Origin: Petrolisthes cinctipes | Lineage: Eukaryota > Arthropoda > Malacostraca > Decapoda > Porcellanidae | Assembly: GCA_033782935.1 (NCBI GenBank) | Contig: JAWQEG010001559.1 | Location: 868,001-932,000, forward strand | Direction: 5' to 3' | DNA: 64,000 nt | Shown: positions 25,312-37,478 of the stretch, one piece after another | Layout of the letters: every line of letters starts with the position of its first letter | Numbering within the stretch: the first letter of the stretch is position 1 | Notes under the pieces: model-generated | Database searches by the model: none | What the model saw: the letters and a program-made list of their open reading frames with translations, nothing else | What the model was told of the DNA's origin: nothing | Program-made: the position numbers and the translations under genes

Positions 25312-27083
25312 CATGTACAGATTGCTTCTGGGACCCCAAAATATTAAATTTTCGGGTGTTTTGTGCCTGAATTTGAGATATAAACGGGTACAGAAGATAC
25401 ATGCACATATTGACTTTGGGCACCAAAAATATCGATTTTCAGCATGTTTTGGGCCTGAATTTTGAAAATACTCTAACACTGAGTAGGCATGTACAGATCG
25501 CTTCTGGGACCCCAAAATATTGAATTTTCGGGTGTTTTGAGCCTGAATTTGAGATATAAACGGGTACTGAAGATGCATGCACATATCGACTTTTGTGCAC
25601 CTAAAAGATCGATTTTCAGTATGTTTTGAGCATGTATTTTGAAAATACTCTAACACGGAGTAGGCATGTACAGATCGCTTCTGGGACCCCTAAATATCGA
25701 ATTTTCGGGTGTTTTGGGACTGAATTTGAGATATCGACTTTTTGGCACCTAAAAGATCGATTTTTAGCATGTTTTTAGCCTATATTTTGAAAATATTCTA
25801 TCACTGAGTAGGCATGTACAGATTGCTTCTGGGATCCCAAAATATTGAATTTTCGGGTGTTTTGAGCCTGAATTTGAGATATAAACGGGTACAGAAGATA
25901 CATACACATATTGACTTTGGGCACCAAAAATATCGATTTTCAGCATGTTTTGGGCCTGAATTTTGAAAATACTCTAACACGGAGTAGGCATGTACAGATC
26001 GCTTCTGGGACCCCAAAATATCGAATTTTCGGGTGTTTAGGGCCAGAACTTGAGATATAAACGGGTACAGATGATGCATGCACATATCGACTTTTGGGCA
26101 CCTAAAAGATCGATTTTCAGTATGTTTTTGGTCTGTATTTTGAAAATACTCTAACACGGAGTAGGCATGTACAGATACCTTCTGGGACCTCTAAATATCG
26201 AATTTTCGGGAGTTTTGGGACTGAATTTGAGATATTGATTTTTTTGCAACTAAAATGTCGATTTTTAGCATGTTTTTAGCCTATATTTTGAAAATATTCT
26301 AGCACTGTGTAGGCATGTACAGATTGCTTCTGGGACCCCATAATATTGAATTTTCGGGTGTTTTGAGCCTGAATTTGAGATATAAACGGGTACTGAAGAT
26401 GCATGCACATATCGACTTTTGTTCACCTAAAAGATCGAATTTCAGTATGTTTTGAGCATGTATTTTGAAAATACTCTAACACGGAGTAGGCATGTACAGA
26501 TACCTTCTGGGACCTCTAAATATCGAATTTTCGGGTGTTTTGGGACTGAATTTGAGATATCAATTTTTTGGCACCTAAAATGTCGATTTTTAGCATGTTT
26601 TTAGCCTATATTTTGATAATATTCTAGAACTGTGTAGGCATGTACTGATTGCTTCTGGGACCCCAAAGTATTGAATTTTCGGGTGTTTTGAGCCTGAATT
26701 TGAGATATAAACGGGTACAGAAGATACATGCACATATAGACTTTGGGCACCAAAAATATCGATTTTCAGCATGTTTTGGGCCTGAATTTTGAAAATACTC
26801 TAACACGGAGTAGGCATGTACAGATCGCTTCTGGGACCCCAAAATATCGAATTTTCGGGTGTTTAGGGCCAGAACTTGAGATATAAACGGGTACTGATGA
26901 TGCATGCACATATCGACTTATGGGCACATAAAAGATCGATTTTCAGTATGTTTTTGGTCTGTATTTTGAAAATACTCTAACACGGAGTAGGCATGTACAG
27001 ATACCTTCTGGGACCTCTAAATATCGAATTTTCGGGTGTTTTGGGACTGAATTTGAGATATTGATTTTTTTGCAACTAAAATG
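25312..27083. repeat. Region C 15-monomer repeat, partial copy 2
   Basis: It repeats 22840 onward at 2472 bp with only scattered changes (TATTCTATCACTG at 25800, GGGAGTTTTGGG near 26211, CACATATAGAC near 26739). The match runs through the TTTTTTTGCAAC monomer at 26992. There copy 1 switches to an La end (CATGTTTTGGGCC) while copy 2 continues as a normal S monomer (CATGTTTTTAGCC). Confidence 0.88.
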
Positions 27084-29459
27084 TCGATTTTTAGCATGTT
27101 TTTAGCCTATATTTTGAAAATATTCTAGCACTGTGTAGGCATGTACAGATTGCTTCTGGGACCCCAAAATATTGAATTTTCGGGTGTTTTGAGCCTGAAT
27201 TTGAGATATAAACGGGTAATGAAGATGCATGCACATATCGACTTTTGTTCACCTAAAAGATCGAATTTCAGTATGTTTTGAGCATGTATTTTGAAAATAC
27301 TCTAACACGGAGTAGGCATGTACAGATCGCTTCTGGGACCCCTAAATATCGAATTTTCGGGTGTTTTGGGACTGAATTTGAGATATCGACTTTTTGGCAC
27401 CTAAAAGATCGATTTTTAGGATGTTTTTAGCCTATATTTTGAAAATATTCTAGCACTGAGTAGGAATGTACAGATTGCTTCTGGGACCCCAAAATATTGA
27501 ATTTTCGGGTGTTTTGAGCCTGAATTTGAGATAAAAACGGGTACAGAAGATACATGCACATATTGACTTTGGGCATCTAAAATATCGATTTTCAGCATGT
27601 TTTGGGCCTGAATTTTGAAAATACTCTAACACGGAGTAGGCATGTACAGATCGTTTCTGGGACCCCAAAATTTTGAATTTTCGGGTGTTTAGGGCCAGAA
27701 TTTGAGATATAAACGGGTACAGAAGATGCATGCACATATCGACTTTTGGGCACGTAAAAGATCGATTTTCAGTATGTTTTTGGCCTGTATTTTGAAAATA
27801 CTCTATCACGGAGTAGGCATGTACAGATCGCTTCTGGGACCCCAAAATATCGAATTTTCAGGTGTTTAGGGCCAGAATTTGAGATATAAACGGGTACAGA
27901 AGATGCATGCACATATCGACTTTTGGGCACCTAAAAGATCGATTTTCAGTATGTTTTTGGCCTGTATTTTGAAAATACTCTAACACGGAGTAGGCATGTA
28001 CAGATACCTTCTGGGACCTCTAAATATCGAATTTTCGGGTGTTTTGGGACTGAATTTGAGATATCGATTTTTTGGCACCTAAAATGTCGATTTTTAGCAT
28101 GTTTTTGGCCTATATTTTGAAAATATTCTAGCACTGTGTAGGCATGTACAGATTGCTTCTGGGACCCCAAAATATTGAATTTTCGGGTGTTTTGAGCCTG
28201 AATTTGAGATATAAACGGGTACAGAAGATGCATGCACATATCGACTTTTGTGCACCTAAAAGATCGATTTGCAGTATGTTTTGAGCAGGTATTATAAAAA
28301 TACTCTAACACGGAGTAGGCATGTACAGATCGCTTCTGGGACCCCTAAATATCGAATTTTCGGGTGTTTTGGGACTGAATTTGAGATATCGACTTTTTGG
28401 CACCTAAAAGATCGATTTTTAGCATGTTTTTAGCCTATATTTTGAAAATATTCTAGCACTGAACAGATTGCTTCTGGGACCCCAAAATATTGAGTTTTCG
28501 GGTGTTTTGAGCCTGAATTTGAGATATAAACGGGTACAGAAGATACATGCACATATTGACTTTGGGCACCAAAAATATCGATTTTCAGCATGTTTTGGGC
28601 CTGAATTTTGAAAATACTCTAACACGGAGTAGGCATGTACAGATCGCTTCTGGGACCCCAAAATATCGAATTTTCGGGTGTTTAGGGCCAGAATTTGAGA
28701 TATAAACGGGTACAGAAGATGCATGCACATATCGACTTTTGGGCACCTAAAAGATCGATTTTCAGTATGTTTTTGGCCTGTATTTTGAAAATACTCTAAC
28801 ACGGAGTAGGCATGTACAGATACCTTCTGGGACCTCTAAATATCGAATTTTCGGGTGTTTTGGGACTGAATTTGAGATATCGATTTTTTGGCACCTAAAA
28901 GATCGATTTTTAGCATGTTTTTAGCCTATATTTTGAAAATATTCTAGCACTGAGTAGGCATGTACAGATTGCTTCTGGGACCCCAAAATATTGAATTTTC
29001 GGGTGTTTTGAGCCTGAATTTGAGATATAAACGGGTACAGAAGACACATGCACATATTGACTTTGGCACCAAAAATATCGATTTTCAGAATGTTTTGGGC
29101 CTGAATTTTGAAAATACTCTAACACGGAGTAGGCATGTACAAATCGCTTCTGGGACCCAAAAATATCGAATTTTCGGGTGTTTTGAGCCAGAATTTGAGA
29201 TATAAACGGGTACAGAAGATACATGCACATATCGACTTTTGGGCACCTAAAAGATCGATTTTCAGTATGTTTTTGGCCTGTATTTTGAAAATACTCTAAC
29301 ACGGAGTAGGCATGTCCAGATACCTTCTGGGACCTCTAAATATCGAATTTTCGGGTGTTTTGGGACTGAATTTGAGATATCGATTTTTTTGGCACCTAAA
29401 ATGTCGATTTTTAGCATGTTTTTAGCCTATATTTTGAAAATATTCTAGCACTGTGTAGG
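27084..29459. repeat. Region C, irregular trimers
   Basis: Monomers begin at 27140, 27317, 27465, 27641, 27818, 27995, 28143, 28320, 28458, 28634, 28811, 28959, 29134 and 29311. Two Lc monomers are adjacent (27641, 27818) with no S between. Monomer 28320-28457 is 138 bp, with a 10-bp boundary loss (CACTGAACAG). Monomer 28959 is 175 bp and 29311 is 149 bp through single-base T-run changes. The 27140 Lb repeats the TTTGTTCACC mark of the 23842 monomer. Confidence 0.85.
28634..28810. repeat. Representative long monomer, class Lc (177 bp)
   Basis: Lc differs from Lb by GATCGC at the start, GTGTTTAGGGCCAGAA in the middle, TTTTGGGCACC, and the end GTATGTTTTTGGCCTG. It is normally second in an La-Lc-S1 trimer. 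A subtype has AAACATGTACAG in place of AAACGGGTACAG and ends TGTATGTTGAAAATA; it closes HOR-B units. Confidence 0.92.
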
Positions 29460-29811
29460 CATGTACAGATTGCTTCTGGGACCCCAAAATATTGAATTTT
29501 CGGGTGTTTTGAGCCTGAATTTGAGATATAAACGGGTACAGAAGATACATGCACATATTGACTTTGGGCATCTAAAATATCGATTTTCAGCATGTTTTGG
29601 GCTTGTATTTTGAAAATACTCTAACACTGAGTAGGCATGTACAGATTGCTTCTGGGACCCAAAAATATTGAATTTTCGGGTGTTTTGAGCCTGAATTTGA
29701 GATATAAACGGGTACTGAAGATGCATGCACATATCGACTTTTGTGCACCTAAAAGATCGATTTCAGTATGTTTTGAGCATGTATTTTGAAAATACTCTAA
29801 CACGGAGTAGG
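29460..29811. repeat. 352-bp La-Lb dimer, copy 1
   Basis: Two 176-bp monomers, La (29460) and Lb (29636). The Lb has lost one T (GATCGATTTCAG), giving 176 bp. Both carry the 29-bp block. No S monomer follows before the next La. Confidence 0.9.
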
Positions 29812-30163
29812 CATGTACAGATTGCTTCTGGGACCCCAAAATATTGAATTTTCGGGTGTTTTGAGCCTGAATTTGAGATATAAACGGGTACAGAAGATAC
29901 ATGCACATATTGACTTTGGGCATCTAAAATATCGATTTTCAGCATGTTTTGGGCCTGTATTTTGAAAATACTCTAACACTGAGTAGGCATGTACAGATTG
30001 CTTCTGGGACCCAAAAATATTGAATTTTCGGGTGTTTTGAGCCTGAATTTGAGATATAAACGGGTACTGAAGATGCATGCACATATCGACTTTTGTGCAC
30101 CTAAAAGATCGATTTCAGTATGTTTTGAGCATGTATTTTGAAAATACTCTAACACGGAGTAGG
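29812..30163. repeat. 352-bp La-Lb dimer, copy 2
   Basis: It repeats 29460-29811, including the one-T loss and GGGACCCAAAAATATTG in the Lb. GGGCTTG in copy 1 is GGGCCTG here. Its start is also the left end of the segment repeated 7667 bp downstream, at 37479. Confidence 0.9.
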
Positions 30164-31490
30164 CATGTACAGATCGCTTCTAGGACCCCTAAATAACGAA
30201 TTTTCGGATGTTTTGGGACTGAATTTGAGATATCGTCTTTTTGGCACCTAAAAGATCGATTTTTAGCATGTTTTTAGCCTATATTTTGAAAATATTCTAG
30301 CACTGAGTAGGCATGTACAGATTGCTTCTGGGACCCCAAAGTATTGAATTTTCGGATGTTTTGAGCCTGAGTTTGAGATATAAACGGGTACAGAAGATAC
30401 ATGCACATATTGACTTTGGGCACCAAAAATATCGATTTTCAGCATGTTTTGGGCCTGAACTTTGAAAATACTCTAACACGGAGTAGGCATGTACAGATCG
30501 CTTCTGGGACCTCAAAATATCGAATTTTCGTGTGTTTAGGGCCAGAATTTGAGATATAAACGGGTACAGAAGATGCATGCACATATCGACTTTTGGGCTC
30601 CTAAAAGATCGATTTTCAGTATGTTTTTGGCCTGTATTTTGAAAATACTCTAACACGGAGTAGGCATGTACAGATACCTTCTGGGACCTCTAAATATCGA
30701 ATTTTCGGGTGTTTTGGGACTGAATTTTAGATATCGATTTTTTGGCACCTAAAATGTCGATTTTTAGCATGTTTTTAGCCTACATTTTGAAAATATTCTA
30801 GCACTGTGTAGGCATGTACAGATTGCTTCTGGGACCCCAAAATATTGAATTTTCGGGTGTTTTTAGCCTGAATTTGAGATATAAACGGGTACAGAAGATG
30901 CATGCACATATCGACTTTTGGTCACCTAAAAGATCGATTTTCAGTATGTTTTGAGCATGTATTTTGAAAATACTCTAACAAGGAGTAAGCATGTACAAAT
31001 CGCTTCTGGGACCTTTACATATCGAATTTTCGGGTGTTTTAGGACTGAATTTGAGATATCGATTTTTTGGCACCTAAAAGATCGATTTTTAGCATGTTTT
31101 TAGCCTATATTTTGAAAATATTCTAGCACTGAGTAGGCATGTACAGATTGCTTCTGGGACCCCAAAATATTGAATTTTCGGGTGTTTTGAGGCTGAATTT
31201 GTGATATAAACGGGTACAGAAGATATATGCACATATTGACTTTGGGCATCTAAAATATCGATTTTCAGCATGTTTTGGGCCTGAATTTTGAAAATACTCT
31301 AACACTGAGTAGGCATGTACAGATCGCTTCTGAGACCCAAAAATATTGAATTTTCGGGTGTTTTGAGCCTGAATTTGAGATATAAATGGGTACTGAAGAT
31401 GCATGCACATATCGACTTATGTGCACCTAAAAGATCGATTTTCAGTATGTTTTGAGCATATATTTTGAAAATACTCTAACACGGAGTAGG
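30164..31490. repeat. Region C, right part
   Basis: Monomers start at 30164, 30312, 30488, 30665, 30813, 30990, 31138 and 31314 in La, L and S order. Marks are AAATAACGAATTTTCGGATG in 30164, TTCGTGTGTTTAGGG in 30488, GGAGTAAGC and CCTTTACAT in 30990, and GGCTGAATTTGTGATAT in 31138. All recur 7667 bp downstream. Confidence 0.88.
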
Positions 31491-32817
31491 CATGTACAGA
31501 TACCTTCTGGGACCTCTACATATCGAATTTTCGGGTGTTTTGGGACTGAATTTGAGATATCAACTTTTTGGCACCTAAAATGTCGATTTTTAGCATGTTT
31601 TTAGCCTACATTTTGAAATTATTCTAGCACTGTGTAGGCATGTACAGATTGCTTCTGGGACCCCAAAATATTGAATTTTCGGGTGTTTTGAGCCTCAATT
31701 TGAGATATAAACGGGTACTGAAGATGCATGCACATATCGACTTTTGTGCACCTAAAAGATCGATTTTCAGTATGTTTTGAGCATGTATTTTGAAAATACT
31801 CTAACACGGAGTAGGCATATACAGATCGCTTCTGGGACCCCTAAATATCGTATTTTCGGGTGTTTTGGGACTGAATTTGAGATATCGATTTTTTGGCACC
31901 TAAAATGTTGATTTTTAGCATGTTTTTAGCCTATATTTTGAAAATATTCTAGCACTGTGTAGGCATGTACAGATTGCTTCTGGGACCCCAAAATATTGAG
32001 TTTTCGGGTGTTTTGAGCCTGAATTTGAGATATAAACGGGTACAGAAGATACATGCACATATTGAATTTGGGCATCTAAAATATCGATTTTCAGTATGTT
32101 TTGGGCCTGTATTTTGAAAATACTCTAACACTGAGTAGGCATGTACAGATTGCTTCTGGGACCCCAAAATATTGAATTTTCGGGTGTTTTGAGCCTGAAT
32201 TTCAGATATAAACGGGTACTGAAGATGCATGCACATATCGACTTTTGTGCACCTAAAAGATCGATTTTCAGTATGTTTTGAGCATGTATTTTGAAAATAC
32301 TCTAACACGGAGTAGGCATGTACAGATCGCTTCTGGGACCCCTAAATATCGAATTTTCGGGTGTTTTGGGACTGAATTTGAGAGATCGACTTTTTGGCAC
32401 CTAAAAGATCGATTTTTAGCATGTTTTTAGCCTATATTTTGAAAATATTCTAGCACTGAGTAGGCAGGTACAGATTGCTTCTGGGACCCCAAAATATTGA
32501 ATTTTCGGGTGTTTTGAGCCTGGATTTGAGATATAAACGGGTACAGAAGATACATGCACATATTGACTTTGGTCACCAAAAATATCGATTTTCAGCATGT
32601 TTTGGGACTGAATTTTGAAAATACTCTAACACTGAGTAGGCATGTACAGATCGCTTCTGGGACCCCAAAATATCGAATTTTTGGGTGTTTAGGGCCAGAA
32701 TTTGAGATATAAACATGTACAGAAGATGCATGCACATATCGACTTTTGTGCACCTAAAAGATCGATTTTCAGTATGTTTTTGGCCTGTATGTTGAAAATA
32801 CTCTAACACGTAGTAGG
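31491..32817. repeat. Nine-monomer block homologous to the first 1327 bp of HOR-A
   Basis: Monomer starts 31491, 31639, 31816, 31964, 32140, 32317, 32465, 32641 and the end at 32817 give 1327 bp, the same length and order as 1012-2338. Shared marks in order: CCTCAATTT, CATATACAG, AAAATGTTG, TTGAATTTGGG, TTTCAGATAT, GGCAGGTAC, CCTGGATTT. The last four monomers double as the tail of canonical HOR-B, so this block links the two repeats. Confidence 0.9.
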
Positions 32818-35800
32818 CAAGTACAGATACCTTCTGGGACCTCTAAATCTCGAATTTTCGGGTGTTTTGGGACTGAATTTGAGATATCGATTTTTTGGCA
32901 CCTAAAATGTGGATTTTTAGCATGTTTTTATCCTATATTTTGAAAATATTCTAGCACTGTGTAGGCATGTACAGATTGCTTCTGGGACCCCAAAATATTG
33001 AATTTTCGGGTGTTTTGAGCCTGAATTTGAGATATAAACGGGTACAGAAGATACATGCACATATTGACTTTGGGCATCTAAAATATCGATTTTCAGTATG
33101 TTTTGGGCCTGAATTTTGAAAATACTCTAACACGGAGTAGGCATGTACAGATCGCTTATGGGACCCCAAAATATCGAATTTTCGGGTGTTTACGGCCAGA
33201 ATTTGAGATATAAACGGGTACAGAAGATGCATGCACATATCAACTTTTGGGCACCTAAAAGATCGATTTTCAGTATGTTTTTGGCCTGTATTTTGAAAAT
33301 ATTCTAACACGGAGTAGGCATGTACAGATCGCTTCTGGGACCACTAAATATCGAATTTTCGGGTGTTTTGGGACTGAATTTGAGATATCGATTTTTTGGC
33401 ACCTAAAATGTCGATTTTTAGCATATTTTTCGCCTATATCTTGAAAATATTCTAGCACTGTGTAGGCATGTACAGATTGCTTCTGGGACCCCAAAATATT
33501 GAATTTTCGGGTGTTTTGAGCCTGAATTTGAGATATAAACGGGTACAGAAGATGCATGCACATATTGACTTTTGGCATCTAAAATATCGATTTTCAGCAT
33601 GTTTTGGGCCTGTATTTTGAAAATACTCTAACACTGAGTAGGCATGTACAGATTGCTTCTGGGACCCCAAAATATTGAATTTTCGGGTGTTTTGAGCCTG
33701 AATTTCAGATATAAACGGGTACTGAAGATGCATGCACATATCGACTTTTGTGCACCTAAAAGATCGATTTTCAGTATGTTTTGAGCATGTATTTTGAAAA
33801 TACTCTAACACGGAGTAGGCATGTACAGATCGCTTCTGGGACACCTAAATATCGAATTTTCGGGTGTTTTGGGACTGAATTTGAGATATCGACTTTTTGG
33901 CACTTAAAAGATCGATTTTTAGCATGTTTTTAGCCTATATTTTGAAAATATTCTAGCACTGTGTAGGCATGTACAGATTGCTTCTGGGACCCCAAAATAT
34001 TGAATTTTCGGGTGTTTTGAGCCTGAATTTGAGATATAAACGGGTACAGAAGATACATGCACATATTGACTTTGGGCACCAAAAATATCGATTTTCAGCA
34101 TGTTTTGGGCCTGAATTTTGAAAATACTCTAACACGGAGTAGGCATGTACAGATCGCTTCTGGGACCCCAAAATATCGAATTTTTGGGTGTTTAGGGCCA
34201 AAATTTGAGATATAAACGGGTACAGAAGATGCATGCAAATATCGACTTTTGGGCACCTAAAAGATCGATTTTCAGTATGTTTTTGGCCTGTATTTTGAAG
34301 ATACTCTAACACGGAGTAGGCATGTACAGATACCTTCTGGGACCTCTAAATATCGAATTTTCGGGTGTTTTGGGACTGAATTTGAGATATCGATTTTTTG
34401 GCACCTAAAATGTGGATTTTTAGCATGTTTTTAGCCTATATTTTGAAAATATTCTAGGACTGTGTAGGCATGTACAGATTGCTTCTGGGACCCCTAAATA
34501 TTAAATTTTCGGGTGTTTTGAGCCTGAATTTGAGATATAAACGGGTACAGAAGATACATGCACATATTGACTTTGGGCATCTAAAATATCGATTTTCAGC
34601 ATGTTTTGGGACTGTATTTTGAAAATACTCTAACACGGAGTAGGCATGTACAGATTGCTTCTGGGACCCCTAAATATCGAATTTTCGGGTGTTTTGAGCC
34701 TGAATTTGAGATATAAACGGGTACTGAAGATGCATGCACATATCGACTTTTGTGCACCTAAAAGATCGATTTTCAGTATGTTTTGAGCATGTATTTTGAA
34801 AATACTCTAACACGGAGTAGGCATGTACAGATCGCTTCTGGGACACCTAAATATCGAATTTTCGGGTGTTTTGGGACTGAATTTGAGATATCGATTTTTT
34901 GGCACCTAAAATGTCGATTTTTAGCATGTTTTTACCCTATATTTTGAAAATATTCTAGCACTCTGTAGGCATGTACAGATTGCTTCTGGGACCCCAAAAT
35001 ATTAAATTTTGGGGTGTTTTGAGCCTGAATTTGAGATATAAACGGGTACAGATGATACATGGGCATCTAAAATATTGATTTTCAGCATGTTTTGGGCCTG
35101 TATTTTGAAAATACTCTAACACTGAGTAGGCATGTACAGATTGCTTCTGGGACCCCAAAATATTGAATTTTCGGGTGTTTTGAGCCTGAATTTGAGATAT
35201 AAACGGGTAGAGAAGATGCATGCACATATCGACTTTTGTGCACCTAAAAGATCGATTTTCAGCATGTTTTGAGCATGTATTTTGAAAATACTCTAACACG
35301 GAGTAGGCATGTACAGATCGCTTCTGGGACCCCTAAATATCGAATTTTCGAGTGTTTTGGGACTGAATTTGAGATATCGACTTTTTGGCACCTAAAAGAT
35401 CGATTTTTAGCATGTTTTTAGCCTATATTTTGAAAATATTCTACCACTGTACAGATTGCTTCTGGGACCCCAAAATATTGAATTTTCGGGTGTTTTGAGC
35501 CAAAATTTGAGATATAAACGGGTACAGAAGATACATGCACATATTGACTTTGGGCACCAAAAATATCGATTTTCAGCATGTTTTAGGCCTGAATTTTGAA
35601 CATACTCTAACACGGAGTAGGCATGTACAGATCGCTTCTGGGACCCCAAAATATCGAATTTTCGGGTGTTTAGGGCCAGAATTTGAGATATAAACGGGTA
35701 CAGAAGATGCATGCACATATCGACTTTTGGGCACCTAAAAGATCGATTTTCAGTATGTTTTTGGCCTGTATTTTGAAAATACTCTAACACGGAGTAGGCA

Positions 35801-36977
35801 TGTACAGATACCTTCTGGGACCTCTAAATATCGAATTTTCGGGTGTTTTGAGCCTGAATTTGAGATATAAACGGGTACTGAAGATGCATGCACATATCGA
35901 CTTTTATGCACCTAAAAGATCGATTTTCAGTATGTTTTGAGCATGTATTTTGAAAATACTCTAACACAGAGTAGGCATGTACAGATCGCTTCTGGGACCC
36001 CTAAATATCGAATTTTCGGGTGTTTTGAGACTGAATTTGAGATATCGACTTTTTGGCACCTAAAAGATCGATTTTTAGCATGTTTTTAGCCTATATTTTG
36101 AAAATATTCTAGCACTGAGTAGGCAGGTACAGATTGCTTCTGGGACCCCAAAATATTGAATTTTCGGGTGTTTTGAGCCTGAATTTGAGATATAAACGGG
36201 TACAGAAGATACATGCACATATTGAATTTGGGCATCTAAAATATCGATTTTCAGTATGTTTTGGGCCTGTATTTTGAAAATACTCTAACACTGAGTAGGC
36301 ATGTACAGATTGCTTCTGGGACCCCAAAATATTGAATTTTCGGGTGTTTTGAGCCTGAATTTCAGATATAAACGGGTACTGAAGATGCATGCACATATCG
36401 ACTTTTGTGCACCTAAAAGATCGATTTTCAGTATGTTTTGAGCATGTATTTTGAAAATACTCTAACACGGAGTAGGCATGTACAGATCGCTTCTGGGACC
36501 CCTAAATATCGAATTTTCGGGTGTTTTGGGACTGAATTTGAGAGATCGACTTTTTGGCACCTAAAAGATCGATTTTTAGCATGTTTTTAGCCTATATTTT
36601 GAAAATATTCTAGCACTGAGTAGGCAGGTACAGATTGCTTCTGGGACCCCAAAATATTGAATTTTCGGGTGTTTTGAGCCTGGATTTGAGATATAAACGG
36701 GTACAGAAGATACATGCACATATTGACTTTGGTCACCAAAAATATCGATTTTCAGCATGTTTTGGGACTGAATTTTGAAAATACTCTAACACTGAGTAGG
36801 CATGTACAGATCGCTTCTGGGACCCCAAAATATCGAATTTTTGGGTGTTTAGGGCCAGAATTTGAGATATAAACATGTACAGAAGATGCATGCACATATC
36901 GACTTTTGTGCACCTAAAAGATCGATTTTCAGTATGTTTTTGGCCTGTATGTTGAAAATACTCTAACACGTAGTAGG
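32818..36977. repeat. HOR-B unit 4, canonical 25 monomers, 4160 bp
   Basis: It begins with CACGTAGTAGGCAAGTAC and follows the full monomer order of the unit at 45809. GGGAGATCGAC-type monomer 23 (TTTGAGAGATCGAC) and the CCTGGATTT monomer 24 are present. Monomer 6 has TTTCAGATAT here (near 33705), a mark otherwise confined to monomer 22, which suggests local conversion. Confidence 0.92.
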
Positions 36978-37478
36978 CAAGTACAGATACCTTCTGGGAC
37001 CTCTAAATCTCGAATTTTCGGGTGTTTTGGGACTGAATTTGAGATATCGATTTTTTGGCACCTAAAATGTGGATTTTTAGCATGTTTTTATCCTATATTT
37101 TGAAAATATTCTAGCACTGTGTAGGCATGTACAGATTGCTTCTGGGACCCCAAAATATTGAATTTTCGGGTGTTTTGAGCCTGAATTTGAGATATAAACG
37201 GGTACAGAAGATACATGCACATATTGACTTTGGGCATCTAAAATATCGATTTTCAGTATGTTTTGGGCCTGAATTTTGAAAATACTCTAACACGGAGTAG
37301 GCATGTACAGATCGCTTATGGGACCCCAAAATATCGAATTTTCGGGTGTTTACGGCCAGAATTTGAGATATAAACGGGTACAGAAGATGCATGCACATAT
37401 CAACTTTTGGGCACCTAAAAGATCGATTTTCAGTATGTTTTTGGCCTGTATTTTGAAAATATTCTAACACGGAGTAGG
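36978..37478. repeat. HOR-B unit 5, cut to its first three monomers (501 bp)
   Basis: Monomers 1-3 (36978, 37126, 37302) match the canonical unit, including GCTTATGGG, TTTACGGCC and CATATCAAC in monomer 3. The array then switches to region C sequence in the next monomer. Confidence 0.9.

Noticed and set aside
28673..28695. TTTAGGG in Lc monomers as a plant-type telomere repeat
   Set aside because: It occurs once per Lc monomer inside GTGTTTAGGGCC, never in tandem, and replaces GTTTTGAGCC of the other classes by a few base changes.
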